A stretch of DNA of 64,000 bases from Brasilonema sp. CT11 (GTDB taxonomy: Bacteria; Cyanobacteriota; Cyanobacteriia; Cyanobacteriales; Nostocaceae). The stretch lies in the NCBI RefSeq assembly GCF_017982655.1, contig NZ_JABXYX010000005.1:1-64000 (forward strand), written 5' to 3'. A program made the position numbers and the translations under genes. The notes beneath the pieces are model-generated. The model searched no databases. It was not told the DNA's origin and saw only the letters and a program-made list of their open reading frames with translations. How positions within the stretch are numbered: position 1 is the first letter of the stretch; each line of letters starts with the position of its first letter. Positions 9,162-18,205 of the stretch are shown here, one piece after another.

Positions 9162-10412
9162 ATGTCTTTGTCATCTTCACAAGAACAACGTTTCTCCTCC
9201 CTCTGGCGTCAAGTGATTAGCCATGCTCTAATCGCTGTCTTGAGTGTAGGGTTAACTTTGACGACTTTATGGGCATTTCCCAATTTACAAATTTTTAAGG
9301 AGTCATCTCTACCCAGTGCTACCGCACCTATAACTTCCACAGTCGAAACAACCCCATCTCCAATAGCAGCCGATCAAGAAATTGCCATCCGCAGTTTCGT
9401 TGGTGCTGCGATCAATCGAGTCGGATCTGCAGTTGTACGAATTGATACAGAGCGTACAATCACAATGCGTGCGCCTAATTCGTATCTTAGTGATCCTTTT
9501 TTCCGTGATTTTTTTGGTAATGATTTCTCTGCTATGCCTCAAGAGTATCACCAACGCGGAGAAGGATCTGGTTTTATTATTGACCCGAATGGCATGATTC
9601 TCACTAATGCTCATGTTGTCAGTGGTGCTGATTCTGTCACTGTCACCCTCAAGGATGGACGCAAGTTAAAAGGAGAGGTGAAAGGGGTGGATGAACCTTC
9701 AGATTTGGCTGTTGTCAAAATTAATGGGAAAGATTTGCCAATAGCTCCCCTTGGTAACTCCCAAGATTTGAAAGTGGGTGATTGGGCGATCGCAGTCGGC
9801 AACCCGTTAGGATTAGATAACACGGTCACTTTGGGTATTATCAGCACGTTGAATCGCTCCAGCGCTCAGGTTGGCATCCCAGATAAACGCTTGGACTTTA
9901 TCCAAACTGATGCTGCGATCAATCCTGGTAATTCTGGCGGTCCCTTGCTAAATGAACAAGGTGAAGTTATTGGCATCAATACAGCAATTCGTGCTGATGC
10001 TCAAGGAATTGGGTTTGCGATTCCCATCGACAAAGCTAAAGTTATTAAAGATGCTTTGGTTCGTGGTGAAAAAATCCCACATCCTTACATTGGCGTTCGG
10101 ATGATGACTCTTACACCAGAATTGGCAAAACAATCAAACGGTGATCCCAATACAGCGATAACTTTACCACAAATCAGTGGTGTATTGGTGATACAAGTGA
10201 TACCTAATAGTCCTGCTGCTACTGCTGGTGTGCGTCGAGGAGATGTCATTACCCAAGTTGGTGAACAAGCGATAACGACTGCTGAACAGTTGCAAGACTT
10301 GGTAGAACAGAGTCGAATCAATCAACCTTTACAAATTAAAATACAACGGGGTGAACAAACTCAACAGTTGAGCGTTCGACCAGGTGAACTTGGAGAAACT
10401 TCTGAGTCTTAA
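9162..10412 (+). CDS. HtrA/Deg-family serine protease with PDZ domain
   Basis: A 416-residue Deg-type protease of the cyanobacterial HhoA/HhoB/HtrA group. One hydrophobic segment near residues 18-36 serves as a signal or membrane anchor, placing the protease in the periplasm or lumen. The trypsin-like domain has the triad His in LTNAHVV (about 149), Asp in DLAVVKI (about 182) and Ser in NPGNSGGPL (about 257). A single PDZ domain covers about 310-405. The role is degradation or refolding of damaged envelope proteins. Which of the three paralogues it is cannot be decided here. Upstream bases 8908-9161 hold the divergent promoters. Confidence 0.93.
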   Translation: MSLSSSQEQRFSSLWRQVISHALIAVLSVGLTLTTLWAFPNLQIFKESSLPSATAPITSTVETTPSPIAADQEIAIRSFVGAAINRVGSAVVRIDTERTITMRAPNSYLSDPFFRDFFGNDFSAMPQEYHQRGEGSGFIIDPNGMILTNAHVVSGADSVTVTLKDGRKLKGEVKGVDEPSDLAVVKINGKDLPIAPLGNSQDLKVGDWAIAVGNPLGLDNTVTLGIISTLNRSSAQVGIPDKRLDFIQTDAAINPGNSGGPLLNEQGEVIGINTAIRADAQGIGFAIPIDKAKVIKDALVRGEKIPHPYIGVRMMTLTPELAKQSNGDPNTAITLPQISGVLVIQVIPNSPAATAGVRRGDVITQVGEQAITTAEQLQDLVEQSRINQPLQIKIQRGEQTQQLSVRPGELGETSES

Positions 10413-10537
10413 ATCAGTGAACAGTTCGACAAGCTCAGTGCATCGCAGTTATAGAGTGAGTCCAGTGCTGCAGGAGGGTTTCCCTCCGTAGGCATCTGGC
10501 GAACCCGATAGCCGTAAGGCGTGGCGTTAGCCATAGA

Positions 10538-10599
10538 GTGAACAGTTATCAAAATAATCAGCTTTTTTAACTGATAACTGATAACTGATAACTGTTCAC
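10538..10599. repeat. Inverted repeat built of AGTTATC-type heptamers
   Basis: GTGAACAGTTATCA on the left pairs with TGATAACTGTTCAC on the right, with iterated heptamers in the right arm. It sits in the gap between convergent genes (protease and amylase) and may serve as their terminator. Bases 10430-10537 also look like dispersed-repeat sequence. Confidence 0.6.
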
Positions 10600-10602
10600 T
10601 GA

Positions 10603-12081
10603 CTACGACTGTGGAACCCACACAGAAACGGAACCAGCGCTGCATCGAAAATCAGCCCAGCCCTCATCATTTGTTGTGATAGGTTCGCTGATATGTTCGG
10701 TGATGTCAATGTAAGTGCTGTTGGGTTGCCCAACTTCCATCCACTTAGTCCCCTCTTCCCCATTACTCAGAACAACTGCCATACCGCCAGGATGTTCTTC
10801 ATCTCCTAAGCGTGTCCAGCCCATTGTATTAGGGTGATCGAAATAATCGTATTGGTCGCCATAGGCATAGGTTTGACGAGCATGCAGAAATTTATCAATT
10901 AACCATTGATGACTATCAAGCCAAATCTCATGCTCGTTGCCATCTGTGCCCGTATCCTTGTAATTAGCACCATAGTAATCCGCATAGAAGATACAGGGAT
11001 AACCATCACTTCGCAGTAGAATCAACGCATAAGCTAACGGTTTAAACCAGCTTTCCACTACAGACTCCAACGACTGCAAGGGTTGAGAATCGTGATTCTC
11101 TACTAAGGTGACGGCTAAAGCAGGTTGCTGTTGCACCAAGGTGTTATCAAATATCTGCCGCATGTCGTACTCATTGCCTTGTTTGCTGGCTGCGCTAAAG
11201 TTATAGTGCAATGGGGCATCAAACAACAACACATCGCCACCCGTAACCTCAATGAAATGGTGTAGCGCTTCAATTTCATAAGACCAATACTCACCCACAG
11301 CAAAGAGATTGCGCTTCGCATGTTGACGACAGTGATTCAACCATTCTGGGAAAAAGCCAGCCCTTACGTGTTTAACAGCATCAAAGCGAAATCCATCCAC
11401 CATAGCGGTGTCTATAAACCATTCCCCCCAGCGGTTGAGTTCGTCGCGAACTTCTGGATGTTCCATATCCAGATCGCATCCCATCAGATAGTCAAAAGCG
11501 CCTTTTTCTAGGTCAACCTGTTCGTCAAATTGTTTATCTTTAAACAGGTAAACTGCATTCTCACCTTCGTTGTATACGTTGTAATCAACTGCGTCGAAGT
11601 GCCACCAGTGCCATTCCAGATCGGAGTATTTGCCCTTTCGACCTGGGAAGGTAAAGTGAGTCCACACTTTTATGGTTTGCATCTCACCGATTGCCTCGTG
11701 GCGATTGTCTGGATTGTAGGGAGTTGCTTCCACCTCTTCAGCTTCGTCTGCACCTAATTTGTGGTTGAGAACAACATCAGCATACACTCGAATGCCAGCA
11801 TCTCTTGCTGCCTTGACAGCAGCGATATACTCGTCTTTTGTGCCGTACTTTGTCCGAACTGAGCCTTTCTGGTCAAACTCGCCCAGATCATACATATCGT
11901 AGACCCCGTAGCCGACATCGTAGCCACCCCCTGTTCCTTTGTAAGCTGGGGGTAACCAAACAGATGTAACACCTACATCAGCTAACTCTTTGACTCTATC
12001 CTTTAACTCATTCCAAAGATTACCATCTGGAGGGATATACCAATGGAAGTATTGCATCATGACACCATTGAGTTGAGCCAT
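10603..12081 (-). CDS. Cytoplasmic-type alpha-amylase (GH13)
   Basis: A 492-residue glycoside hydrolase family 13 enzyme of the AmyS type (GH13 subfamily 5 pattern). It begins NGVMMQYFHWYIPPDG with no signal peptide, so it probably acts on internal glucans such as glycogen breakdown products. Catalytic elements are GFRFDAVKH (nucleophile Asp, about 232), GEYW (acid/base Glu, about 263) and VENHDSQ (transition-state Asp, about 327). The ADVVLNHK region holds the conserved Asn/His. A C-terminal beta domain is present, so length and domain order are normal for the family. Confidence 0.93.
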   Translation of the reverse strand: MAQLNGVMMQYFHWYIPPDGNLWNELKDRVKELADVGVTSVWLPPAYKGTGGGYDVGYGVYDMYDLGEFDQKGSVRTKYGTKDEYIAAVKAARDAGIRVYADVVLNHKLGADEAEEVEATPYNPDNRHEAIGEMQTIKVWTHFTFPGRKGKYSDLEWHWWHFDAVDYNVYNEGENAVYLFKDKQFDEQVDLEKGAFDYLMGCDLDMEHPEVRDELNRWGEWFIDTAMVDGFRFDAVKHVRAGFFPEWLNHCRQHAKRNLFAVGEYWSYEIEALHHFIEVTGGDVLLFDAPLHYNFSAASKQGNEYDMRQIFDNTLVQQQPALAVTLVENHDSQPLQSLESVVESWFKPLAYALILLRSDGYPCIFYADYYGANYKDTGTDGNEHEIWLDSHQWLIDKFLHARQTYAYGDQYDYFDHPNTMGWTRLGDEEHPGGMAVVLSNGEEGTKWMEVGQPNSTYIDITEHISEPITTNDEGWADFRCSAGSVSVWVPQS

Positions 12082-12198
12082 ATGTATCCTTGTAGTAAAA
12101 TCTACGATAATCTTTTATTTTCGACAAAAAGACTATACCTGAAGTTTTCTTTGATATGTATCTCCAAATAGAAATAAAAATCTACTCAAAAACTGCAA

Positions 12199-12822
12199 TT
12201 AACTATTGTTTTCTTCTGCGGATGACAGTTCTTGAGCCAAGTTTTTCTGGAGTGCTTCCAATACCGCGATCGGATCAGCAGGTTCCTGCATCAATTGGGC
12301 TTCGGAATCATGACGATTTATCACATCAGGCAAATCGGTACGGAGTTCTTCTAATAGAGAAATAATCTTGGCAATTTTTTGCTCGGAGAGTAAGTTAAGC
12401 TGTAGCATCAGTTGCGCCCGCTGTTCGGCAAAGTTTTCTTGGCGAGTTTGTCGCACCAGCACTCCAGTTGAAATCACCAATGCAGCTGCATCTAAACCTT
12501 GATTTGACCAGCTAAACGGGGGCAGGTTGAATGGCAAAAAGCGATCAAAAAAACTACCAAAAATCCACAAAGTCAGTATGACTAGCAAACTATAGAGAAA
12601 TGTTGTTCGCCCAAAGAATGTAGCGATCGCTTCTAGTATCCGCTGGTGGGCGGGAATGTCTCGAACTTCCTGGGTATGAAGTAAACTAACCGCTTCAATA
12701 TTTTTTGTAATCGGATCTGGTAATGGAGCTGTAAAAACTTGATTTCGAGAAGTTTTCTGTTTGAGTTTGTTCGCACCTGAACTAAATTGTTTATTGGCTG
12801 TGTCGTCTGTGTTGTGCCCCAT
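12199..12822 (-). CDS. DUF1003 membrane protein
   Basis: 207 residues. After a soluble N-terminus of about 70 residues come two hydrophobic segments (about 78-97 and 108-125) joined by a short Phe-rich loop, then the strongly conserved DUF1003 tail with RQTRQENFAEQRAQLMLQLN. The function of the family is unknown. It is monocistronic in this context. Confidence 0.85.
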   Translation of the reverse strand: MGHNTDDTANKQFSSGANKLKQKTSRNQVFTAPLPDPITKNIEAVSLLHTQEVRDIPAHQRILEAIATFFGRTTFLYSLLVILTLWIFGSFFDRFLPFNLPPFSWSNQGLDAAALVISTGVLVRQTRQENFAEQRAQLMLQLNLLSEQKIAKIISLLEELRTDLPDVINRHDSEAQLMQEPADPIAVLEALQKNLAQELSSAEENNS

Positions 12823-13027
12823 GCCGCAACTCCTGAATCTAGATGTTACTCGATTATTGCTTATCTTCTGATGCCGTCGGCAAATGGATATTAAGAGGCT
12901 GAAAAGCCTATTATACGCTGATGACAGCAGTTTTTATTTAACTGAAAACTGGTAAAATCGCACTTTGGAATGGTGAAAGTTTTAGAACATCTGATCTAAG
13001 TTTAAGGAGCCGTGCATCATTGTTGAA

Positions 13028-14374
13028 ATGTTTACCATGAAATCTCTGCGTTACTTGCTGCTTTTTCTCCTACTGACTACAGCAGCAGCCTGTAACCAGA
13101 CTCGTGCTTCCCAAGAAGAAGTGACACCCGAATCTTCATCATCTGCCCAACTGGCACAGAGTTCTACACAACTGAAAAACGGTATTCGTACAGAACCATT
13201 GTCACCAACACCTATCCGGATTAATGTTGCTGATTTACCAAAACCCTACGCCACTGATAGCGCCTCAAAGTCACCTGAAGTAGTACCAATTCCAGAAAAC
13301 CCGACTCTGCGTGTCCCTCCTGGGTTTGTAGTCAATGTTTTTGCTGATGGTTTGGATGCTCCTCGCTGGTTAGCTTTAACTCCCAACGGTGATGTTTTGG
13401 TAACTGAAACTAAGCAAAATCGTATTCGTTTACTGCGTGATACCAACGGTGATGGCGTGGCTGATGTCAAACAAACCTTTGCAAGTCAAGCCAACGGACT
13501 AAATAGACCTTTTGGTATGGCTTTTGCTGGTAATTCCTTCTTTTTGGGCAACACTGATGCAGTCTTACGGTTTCCCTACACTAAAAATCAGCAGCAAATC
13601 ACTGGTTCTGGCACAAAAATCGCCAGCCTGCCTGCTAGCGGATACAATAATCACTGGACGCGTAACGTTGTTGTGTCACCCGATGGTAAAAAGCTATATG
13701 TTTCGATTGGTTCGGGAACTAACGCAGACGAAGAACCTTTGCCACGGGCTTCAGTACAGGTGATGAACTTAGATGGTTCCCAGCAGCAGACTTTTGCCTC
13801 TGGCTTACGTAACCCAGTTGGTCTGGATTTTCAGCCTGTGACTAAGGAACTTTACGCCACTGTTAATGAACGTGATGGTATTGGCGATGAGTTGGTACCA
13901 GATTACTTGACACGCATTCAGCAGGGAGAATTCTATGGTTGGCCTTATGCTTACCTAACAGCTAAAAACCTCGATCCACGTCAAAAGACGGGTGATGCTA
14001 GCAAACGACCTGATTTAGCAAGTCGTACTCGTACTCCAGATGTGCTATTTCAATCACACTCAGCCGCACTGGGGTTGCAGTTTTATGACGGTAAGACATT
14101 CCCGGAAAAATATCGTAATGGTGCTTTTGTTGCCTTTCGTGGTTCTTGGAATCGCGATCGCGGCACTGGATATAAAATTGCTTTTGTCCCATTTAACACC
14201 AATGGACGCCCGCAAGGTTACTATGAAGACTTTCTGACTGGATTTCTTCTAAATCCTTCTGTACCTACAACTTGGGGACGTCCTGTAGGTTTACTCGTTT
14301 TGCCAGATGGTAGTCTTTTAGTCACAGAAGAAGCAAATAACCGTATTTATCGGATTCAATATAGAGGAAGTTGA
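13028..14374 (+). CDS. PQQ-type sugar (L-sorbosone/glucose) dehydrogenase-like lipoprotein
   Basis: 448 residues. A signal peptide ends in a lipobox around TTAAAC (Cys about 22), so this is a predicted lipoprotein. A low-complexity linker leads into a six-bladed beta-propeller (about 95-445) of the glucose/sorbosone dehydrogenase family, with LRVPPGFVVNVFADGL at its entry, the repeated blade motif PNGDVLVTE / PDGSLLVTEE, and SGLRNPVGLDF. A periplasmic sugar or aldose oxidoreductase role is inferred from the family; cyanobacterial substrates and cofactor use are unproven. The start ATG at 13028 directly precedes the hydrophobic signal. Confidence 0.87.
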   Translation: MFTMKSLRYLLLFLLLTTAAACNQTRASQEEVTPESSSSAQLAQSSTQLKNGIRTEPLSPTPIRINVADLPKPYATDSASKSPEVVPIPENPTLRVPPGFVVNVFADGLDAPRWLALTPNGDVLVTETKQNRIRLLRDTNGDGVADVKQTFASQANGLNRPFGMAFAGNSFFLGNTDAVLRFPYTKNQQQITGSGTKIASLPASGYNNHWTRNVVVSPDGKKLYVSIGSGTNADEEPLPRASVQVMNLDGSQQQTFASGLRNPVGLDFQPVTKELYATVNERDGIGDELVPDYLTRIQQGEFYGWPYAYLTAKNLDPRQKTGDASKRPDLASRTRTPDVLFQSHSAALGLQFYDGKTFPEKYRNGAFVAFRGSWNRDRGTGYKIAFVPFNTNGRPQGYYEDFLTGFLLNPSVPTTWGRPVGLLVLPDGSLLVTEEANNRIYRIQYRGS

Positions 14375-14419
14375 GAGAAGAAAAGTCAAAGGTAAAAAAT
14401 TCTTTTGACTTTTGACTTG

Positions 14420-15178
14420 TTAAAACCATCCTTCTTGTTCAAGAGTTTCAATCAACTGAAGTCCACGGGGATCACCAACTCCCAAAAGGGAGGCTTTAGC
14501 GTCTTCACGCACTCCCAAGTCTTGGTCTTCGGCAAAGGCTTGAATCAGTGCATCAATGGCAGTAGCATAAACGACGTTAGAAGGCAGTTCGCGACAAAGT
14601 TGTCCAATTGTCCAAGCGCAATTGCTGCGTACTGGTGCTACAGGATCTTGTACCAAAGCTGAAATCAAGGGGGGCATTGCTTTGACAACAGCCTCATATC
14701 CCACATCTGCCATTTGTGCCAAAGCGGTAGCTGCCCACAAGCGTACTGCGGAAATATCGGTTCTTAAAGCGTCTACCAGAGGTGCTAGGCTGCGGCGATC
14801 GCGACAGTTCCCCAACGCCCAGACAACTCCTTTACGCACGTAGCCATTCCAATCTCGGTTTAACTGGGCAATCAACGGTTCCACAGCATCTAAGCTGGGG
14901 TTGCGTCCGATACCATAGGCTGCACTCACCCGTACCAAAGGACAGGTATCAGTTAATAAGCGAATCAGATGGGGGATAGCCCTAGTATCTTCTATGTCAC
15001 AAAAAGCACGCGCAGCTAACATCCTTTGCTGCGGCTGTTGATGTTCTAATAATGCTAGCATCTGCTCTGGATTGGGCTTTGGCGTCTCTGTTTCGGCAGT
15101 GACGGGTTCCATGTGATCCAGAGGGCTTTCTAGTGCTGCTTCGACATCTAGTAGGCTAAGGTCGTCTTCGTCATACAT
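14420..15178 (-). CDS. HEAT-repeat protein
   Basis: About 252 residues; ATG at 15178 preferred over an upstream TTG. After an acidic N-terminus it consists of at least four HEAT-like helical repeats, with recurring ...IPHLIRLL, VEPLIAQL, LAPLVDAL and ISALV units and VRVSAAYGIG / VRKGVVWALG signatures. HEAT-repeat proteins in cyanobacteria include phycobilisome-lyase-type and scaffold proteins. Nothing here selects a lyase function, so a protein-protein interaction role is the safe call. Confidence 0.85.
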   Translation of the reverse strand: MYDEDDLSLLDVEAALESPLDHMEPVTAETETPKPNPEQMLALLEHQQPQQRMLAARAFCDIEDTRAIPHLIRLLTDTCPLVRVSAAYGIGRNPSLDAVEPLIAQLNRDWNGYVRKGVVWALGNCRDRRSLAPLVDALRTDISAVRLWAATALAQMADVGYEAVVKAMPPLISALVQDPVAPVRSNCAWTIGQLCRELPSNVVYATAIDALIQAFAEDQDLGVREDAKASLLGVGDPRGLQLIETLEQEGWF

Positions 15179-15261
15179 ATTTAGACACAATGCGAGAGAG
15201 TTTATCTAAATTTTCACTGCTGTTTTGTTATACGAGTATTAAAATTTACTATTTATGAATT

Positions 15262-15882
15262 TCAGTCATATTTGTCAGGTTTAAGAGATTTTACCATCCA
15301 CAGTGATTGGGTTTCATATCCTAGCTGATTGTAAAGATTCAATGCGGCTGTGTTGGTTTGAAAAACTTGCAATCCGATTTGGTGATCACCTCTAGCCCTT
15401 GCCCAATTTTCTACATATTGCATTAAGGCTGTCCCGATACCTTGTCGTCGGTGTTCTGGCAGAACGTAGAGTAAAAAGATGTGAGCATGGCGATCGCCCT
15501 GCACTTGATCTATGGCATTTCCTACCCATAAACCAGCGATCGCCGATGAGGAACGGAGTGAGGGAGGGGGGGAGTGAGGGAGGGAAGGAGAGACTCCTAA
15601 TTTTGAATTTTGAGATTGCGTCGCTTCGCTTGCAACGCTACGCGATTTTGAATTGTCCTGTCCCCCGGCTTCTCCTGTTTCCTTTTGTTCTACTTCTACA
15701 AAATCAACCCACCAAAGGGGAGTGTCTCTGGAGAAGTATTGTTCAACTGTTCGCGCGAGATGTGAGAAATCTTGCTGTGGAAACGCTTCTTGGTAAGTCC
15801 GCTGCATGAATTTTACCAGCAGCGCTCTATCCAAGGTAGAACCACGGCGAATTGTGTAACCTGGTAACAGTTCCTCAGACAC
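15262..15882 (-). CDS. GNAT N-acetyltransferase with an in-frame repeat insertion
   Basis: 206 residues, GTG start. The GNAT fold is clear in the C-terminal half: AIAGLWVGNAID, then the acetyl-CoA loop EHRRQGIGTALMQYVENWAR, then TNTAALNLYNQLGYE. Between the first helices and the first core strands the protein has an insert of about 45 residues rich in Ser, Pro, Gln and Lys, encoded by repeat-like DNA at about 15545-15660. The family is normally near 160 residues, so the insert explains the extra length and keeps the frame. The start overlaps the stop of the upstream small membrane protein by 8 bases, implying co-translation. Confidence 0.82.
   Translation of the reverse strand: MSEELLPGYTIRRGSTLDRALLVKFMQRTYQEAFPQQDFSHLARTVEQYFSRDTPLWWVDFVEVEQKETGEAGGQDNSKSRSVASEATQSQNSKLGVSPSLPHSPPPSLRSSSAIAGLWVGNAIDQVQGDRHAHIFLLYVLPEHRRQGIGTALMQYVENWARARGDHQIGLQVFQTNTAALNLYNQLGYETQSLWMVKSLKPDKYD
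15545..15660. repeat. Dispersed repeat inserted in the GNAT gene
   Basis: Purine-rich iterations of GAGTGAG/GGGAGGG on the plus strand are followed by a palindromic segment with GCGTCGCTTCGCTTGCAACGC. The composition differs sharply from the flanking coding sequence and resembles cyanobacterial heptameric and palindromic dispersed repeats. The insert length preserves the reading frame. Confidence 0.65.
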
Positions 15883-16072
15883 TTAAAGAAGGCGACAAGG
15901 TAGACAGTGTAAATAACGGGGTATTTACTGCTCCTACTTCCCCACTCTCTTCAACAGGTGCGGGTGCAGCCATATCAGAGGGTAAAAAGATGCGGGAGCT
16001 GACTGCCACAAGAGCAATAATGAAAATTAACACTACGAAAAACGGCGCGATGTACTGACGAAATATAGCCAT
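15875..16072 (-). CDS. Small single-pass membrane protein, unknown function
   Basis: About 65 residues from the ATG at 16072 (MAIFRQYIAP); an upstream TTG would add five. One strongly hydrophobic helix (about 10-30) is followed by a Pro/Ala/Glu-rich tail. Its stop overlaps the GTG start of the GNAT gene (GTGTCTGA), a typical translational-coupling arrangement, which argues for a real gene. No function is recognised. Confidence 0.7.
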   Translation of the reverse strand: MAIFRQYIAPFFVVLIFIIALVAVSSRIFLPSDMAAPAPVEESGEVGAVNTPLFTLSTLSPSLSV

Positions 16073-16172
16073 AGTTTCATTGTGCAACGAACACTTGATA
16101 TTTGTGAGTTTTTAACTAGCGCGGTTACACGCTTGCAACGAATGAAAGAAACACTACCTCCCTTCTTAAAAC

Positions 16173-16222
16173 AGTTATCAGTTATCAGTTATCAGTTATC
16201 AGTTATCAGTTATCAGTTATCA
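16173..16222. repeat. Tandem heptamer repeat (AGTTATC)
   Basis: About seven direct copies of the 7-base unit AGTTATC in a row. This is a short tandemly repeated repetitive sequence of the type common in filamentous cyanobacteria. It is followed to about 16330 by more repeat-like sequence. Confidence 0.9.
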
Positions 16223-16345
16223 GGGGGGCTTGCCCTGAGCTTTGTCGTTCGCGTAGCGAGTCCGTTCGGCTTTGCCGTGCCCGTTCGCGCAGCGTGTCCC
16301 TTTGGGACTCAGGGCTCAGGACTCAGGATCAATAAATCGCTTCCT

Positions 16346-16393
16346 CTGTTCACTGTTCACTGTTCACTGTTCACTGTTCACTGTTCACTGTTA
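16346..16393. repeat. Tandem heptamer repeat (CTGTTCA)
   Basis: About six and a half copies of CTGTTCA end exactly at the stop codon of the leftward membrane-protein gene (16391-16393). The repeat therefore forms the immediate 3' untranslated region of that gene. Confidence 0.9.
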
Positions 16394-16795
16394 GGGGTTA
16401 GCGCTTTCAAAATCAGCAATTGCTTTTTCCCAATACCAATTTTCTGGCATACCAGGAAAGTCTTGCTTGGCTTGATCCACTAACCGTTGGGCAGCAGTTG
16501 CATCACCAGTTAAAGAAATGAGTCTATTTTTTAGATTTGCATCAGCTTCAGGCTGCTGTCTTCGGGAGGGTCGCGTTCTTGCTGCTGGGGAAGTCTGCGC
16601 CTGTTGTCTTCTAAACTCCCAAAATAAAACGTAATAAAGTGTACCAAAAATTATAATAAGGCTGAAAGTCCCTAAAAGAGTTAGTAAGTTAGGCGTCAAG
16701 TATCCCAGAACTAACTGGGAAAGAACATAGCCAAGTAAGACGCCAGTAATTAAAAGAATAGCCGTTGCGATAATAATGATTACTTTTTGCCCCAT
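16391..16795 (-). CDS. Two-helix membrane protein, unknown function
   Basis: 134 residues. Two hydrophobic segments (about 4-26 and 38-58) form a hairpin at the N-terminus. They are followed by a basic linker (RRQQ...RTRPSRRQQ) and a small C-terminal domain with LTGDATAAQRLVDQAKQ and PENWYWEKAIADFE. Proteins of this layout recur in cyanobacteria without assigned function. The start lies 16 bases inside the end of the upstream MFS gene, so the two are co-transcribed and probably translationally coupled. Confidence 0.75.
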   Translation of the reverse strand: MGQKVIIIIATAILLITGVLLGYVLSQLVLGYLTPNLLTLLGTFSLIIIFGTLYYVLFWEFRRQQAQTSPAARTRPSRRQQPEADANLKNRLISLTGDATAAQRLVDQAKQDFPGMPENWYWEKAIADFESANP

Positions 16796-18072
16796 AAATC
16801 CTCTTCATCATCGTTAAGTCCTGGTCGCTTAATTGCCACTGGCTTTTGGTTCCAAGGGGCAAACAATGGTAATAGTAATAGTCCTGGTACAGCCACGGCA
16901 ATGCTAATTAAGAAAAAGATCTGCCAACCCGTAATTTCCGCTATTGCGCCAGCTGGAGCAGCTATAATATCACGACTGACAGCCATCAAACTAGATAGTA
17001 AAGCATATTGAGTCGCGCTAAACCGCTGGTTGCACAAACTCATCAAAAAACCAATAAAGGCAGCTGTTCCTAAACCACCACAGAAGTTTTCTACATTGAT
17101 AGCGATGACCATGAACTGGTAGTTTTGACCGAGTGTAGCTAGGAAAAAATATACTATATTACTTAATGCTTGTAAAATCCCAAATACCCAAAGCGACCGA
17201 TTTATACCAATTCTGCTGAGAATCGAACCACCTGCTAGGGCACCAACAATAGTAGCAATTGAACCCATCCCGAGCTGAATAGCACCAATATCAGTTTTGG
17301 TAAAGCCAGTTTTGAGTAAAAATGGCGTGGACATATTGCTCAAGAAAGCATCGCCCAGTTTATAAAGTACAATGAACGCCAAACTCAACAGGGCTTGGTA
17401 TGTACCCAGGCGCTGAAAAAATTCTCCAAATGGGAGTGTAATGGCTTGTGCTAAAGACTCTGGAGGACTCACTTTCTCTGGTTCTGGCGCGAGCATTGTA
17501 CCAAAAATGCCAATCACCATGAAAAGCGCCATTAACAAGTAAACCGATTTCCAAGGCAAATGGTCAGCAAGTATTAATGCCAACGCACCTGCTACTATAA
17601 TGGCAAGTCGATAGCCTGAGACGAAAAGACCAGCACCAGCACCTACTTCTAGTGGTTCTAAAACGTCAGTACGGTAAGCATCAGCAGCAATGTCTTGCGT
17701 GGCGCTCAAAAAAACGATCACGACTGCGTTGATCGCCAACAGTTGTAGTGCTGTGCCGGGTTGTTGCGAAGCCATAAGGGCGATCGCAACAATTAAAGCA
17801 ATCTGCGTTGCAATTAACCAGCCCCGCCGCCGTCCCAATATTGGGAGTTTATATCTATCGAGGAGTGGTGACCAAAGAAATTTCAAGGAATAAGGCAAAC
17901 TGACGAGACTAAACCAGCCAATTGTCCCCAAGTTTACATTTTCTCCGGTCATCCAAGCTTTCAAAGTGTTACCAGTTAACAAAAAGGGTAAACCTGATGA
18001 AAATCCTATTAACACCAACGCTGCCATCTTCCGGCTTTTAAAAACTTGTAGTAATGATGAAATTGTTTGCAC
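16780..18072 (-). CDS. AmpG-like MFS transporter
   Basis: 430 residues with twelve predicted membrane helices. The N-terminal part GFSSGLPFLLTGNTLKAWM and WSPLLDRYKLP.GRRRGW matches the AmpG/acetyl-CoA-transporter branch of the major facilitator superfamily. AmpG imports anhydromuropeptides during peptidoglycan recycling; substrate identity for this homologue is inferred. It overlaps the downstream small membrane protein gene by 16 bases. Confidence 0.85.
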   Translation of the reverse strand: MQTISSLLQVFKSRKMAALVLIGFSSGLPFLLTGNTLKAWMTGENVNLGTIGWFSLVSLPYSLKFLWSPLLDRYKLPILGRRRGWLIATQIALIVAIALMASQQPGTALQLLAINAVVIVFLSATQDIAADAYRTDVLEPLEVGAGAGLFVSGYRLAIIVAGALALILADHLPWKSVYLLMALFMVIGIFGTMLAPEPEKVSPPESLAQAITLPFGEFFQRLGTYQALLSLAFIVLYKLGDAFLSNMSTPFLLKTGFTKTDIGAIQLGMGSIATIVGALAGGSILSRIGINRSLWVFGILQALSNIVYFFLATLGQNYQFMVIAINVENFCGGLGTAAFIGFLMSLCNQRFSATQYALLSSLMAVSRDIIAAPAGAIAEITGWQIFFLISIAVAVPGLLLLPLFAPWNQKPVAIKRPGLNDDEEDLWGKK

Positions 18073-18205
18073 TGTTTTATTTGTTTCCCCTAAAGTGGAA
18101 GAATTTTAGATATCTTGTCATACTGACGGCGTAATGTCAGGCAAAGATGCCTATATATAACGCAAAGTTCCACTATCTTACGCAGTTTGCATTTTTGACT
18201 GTTTC

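Noticed and set aside
15399-15809. 136-residue plus-strand ORF
   Set aside because: It is antisense to the GNAT gene and runs through repeat sequence.
16082-16483. 133-residue plus-strand ORF
   Set aside because: Much of it is translated tandem heptamers, and the rest is antisense to the membrane protein gene.
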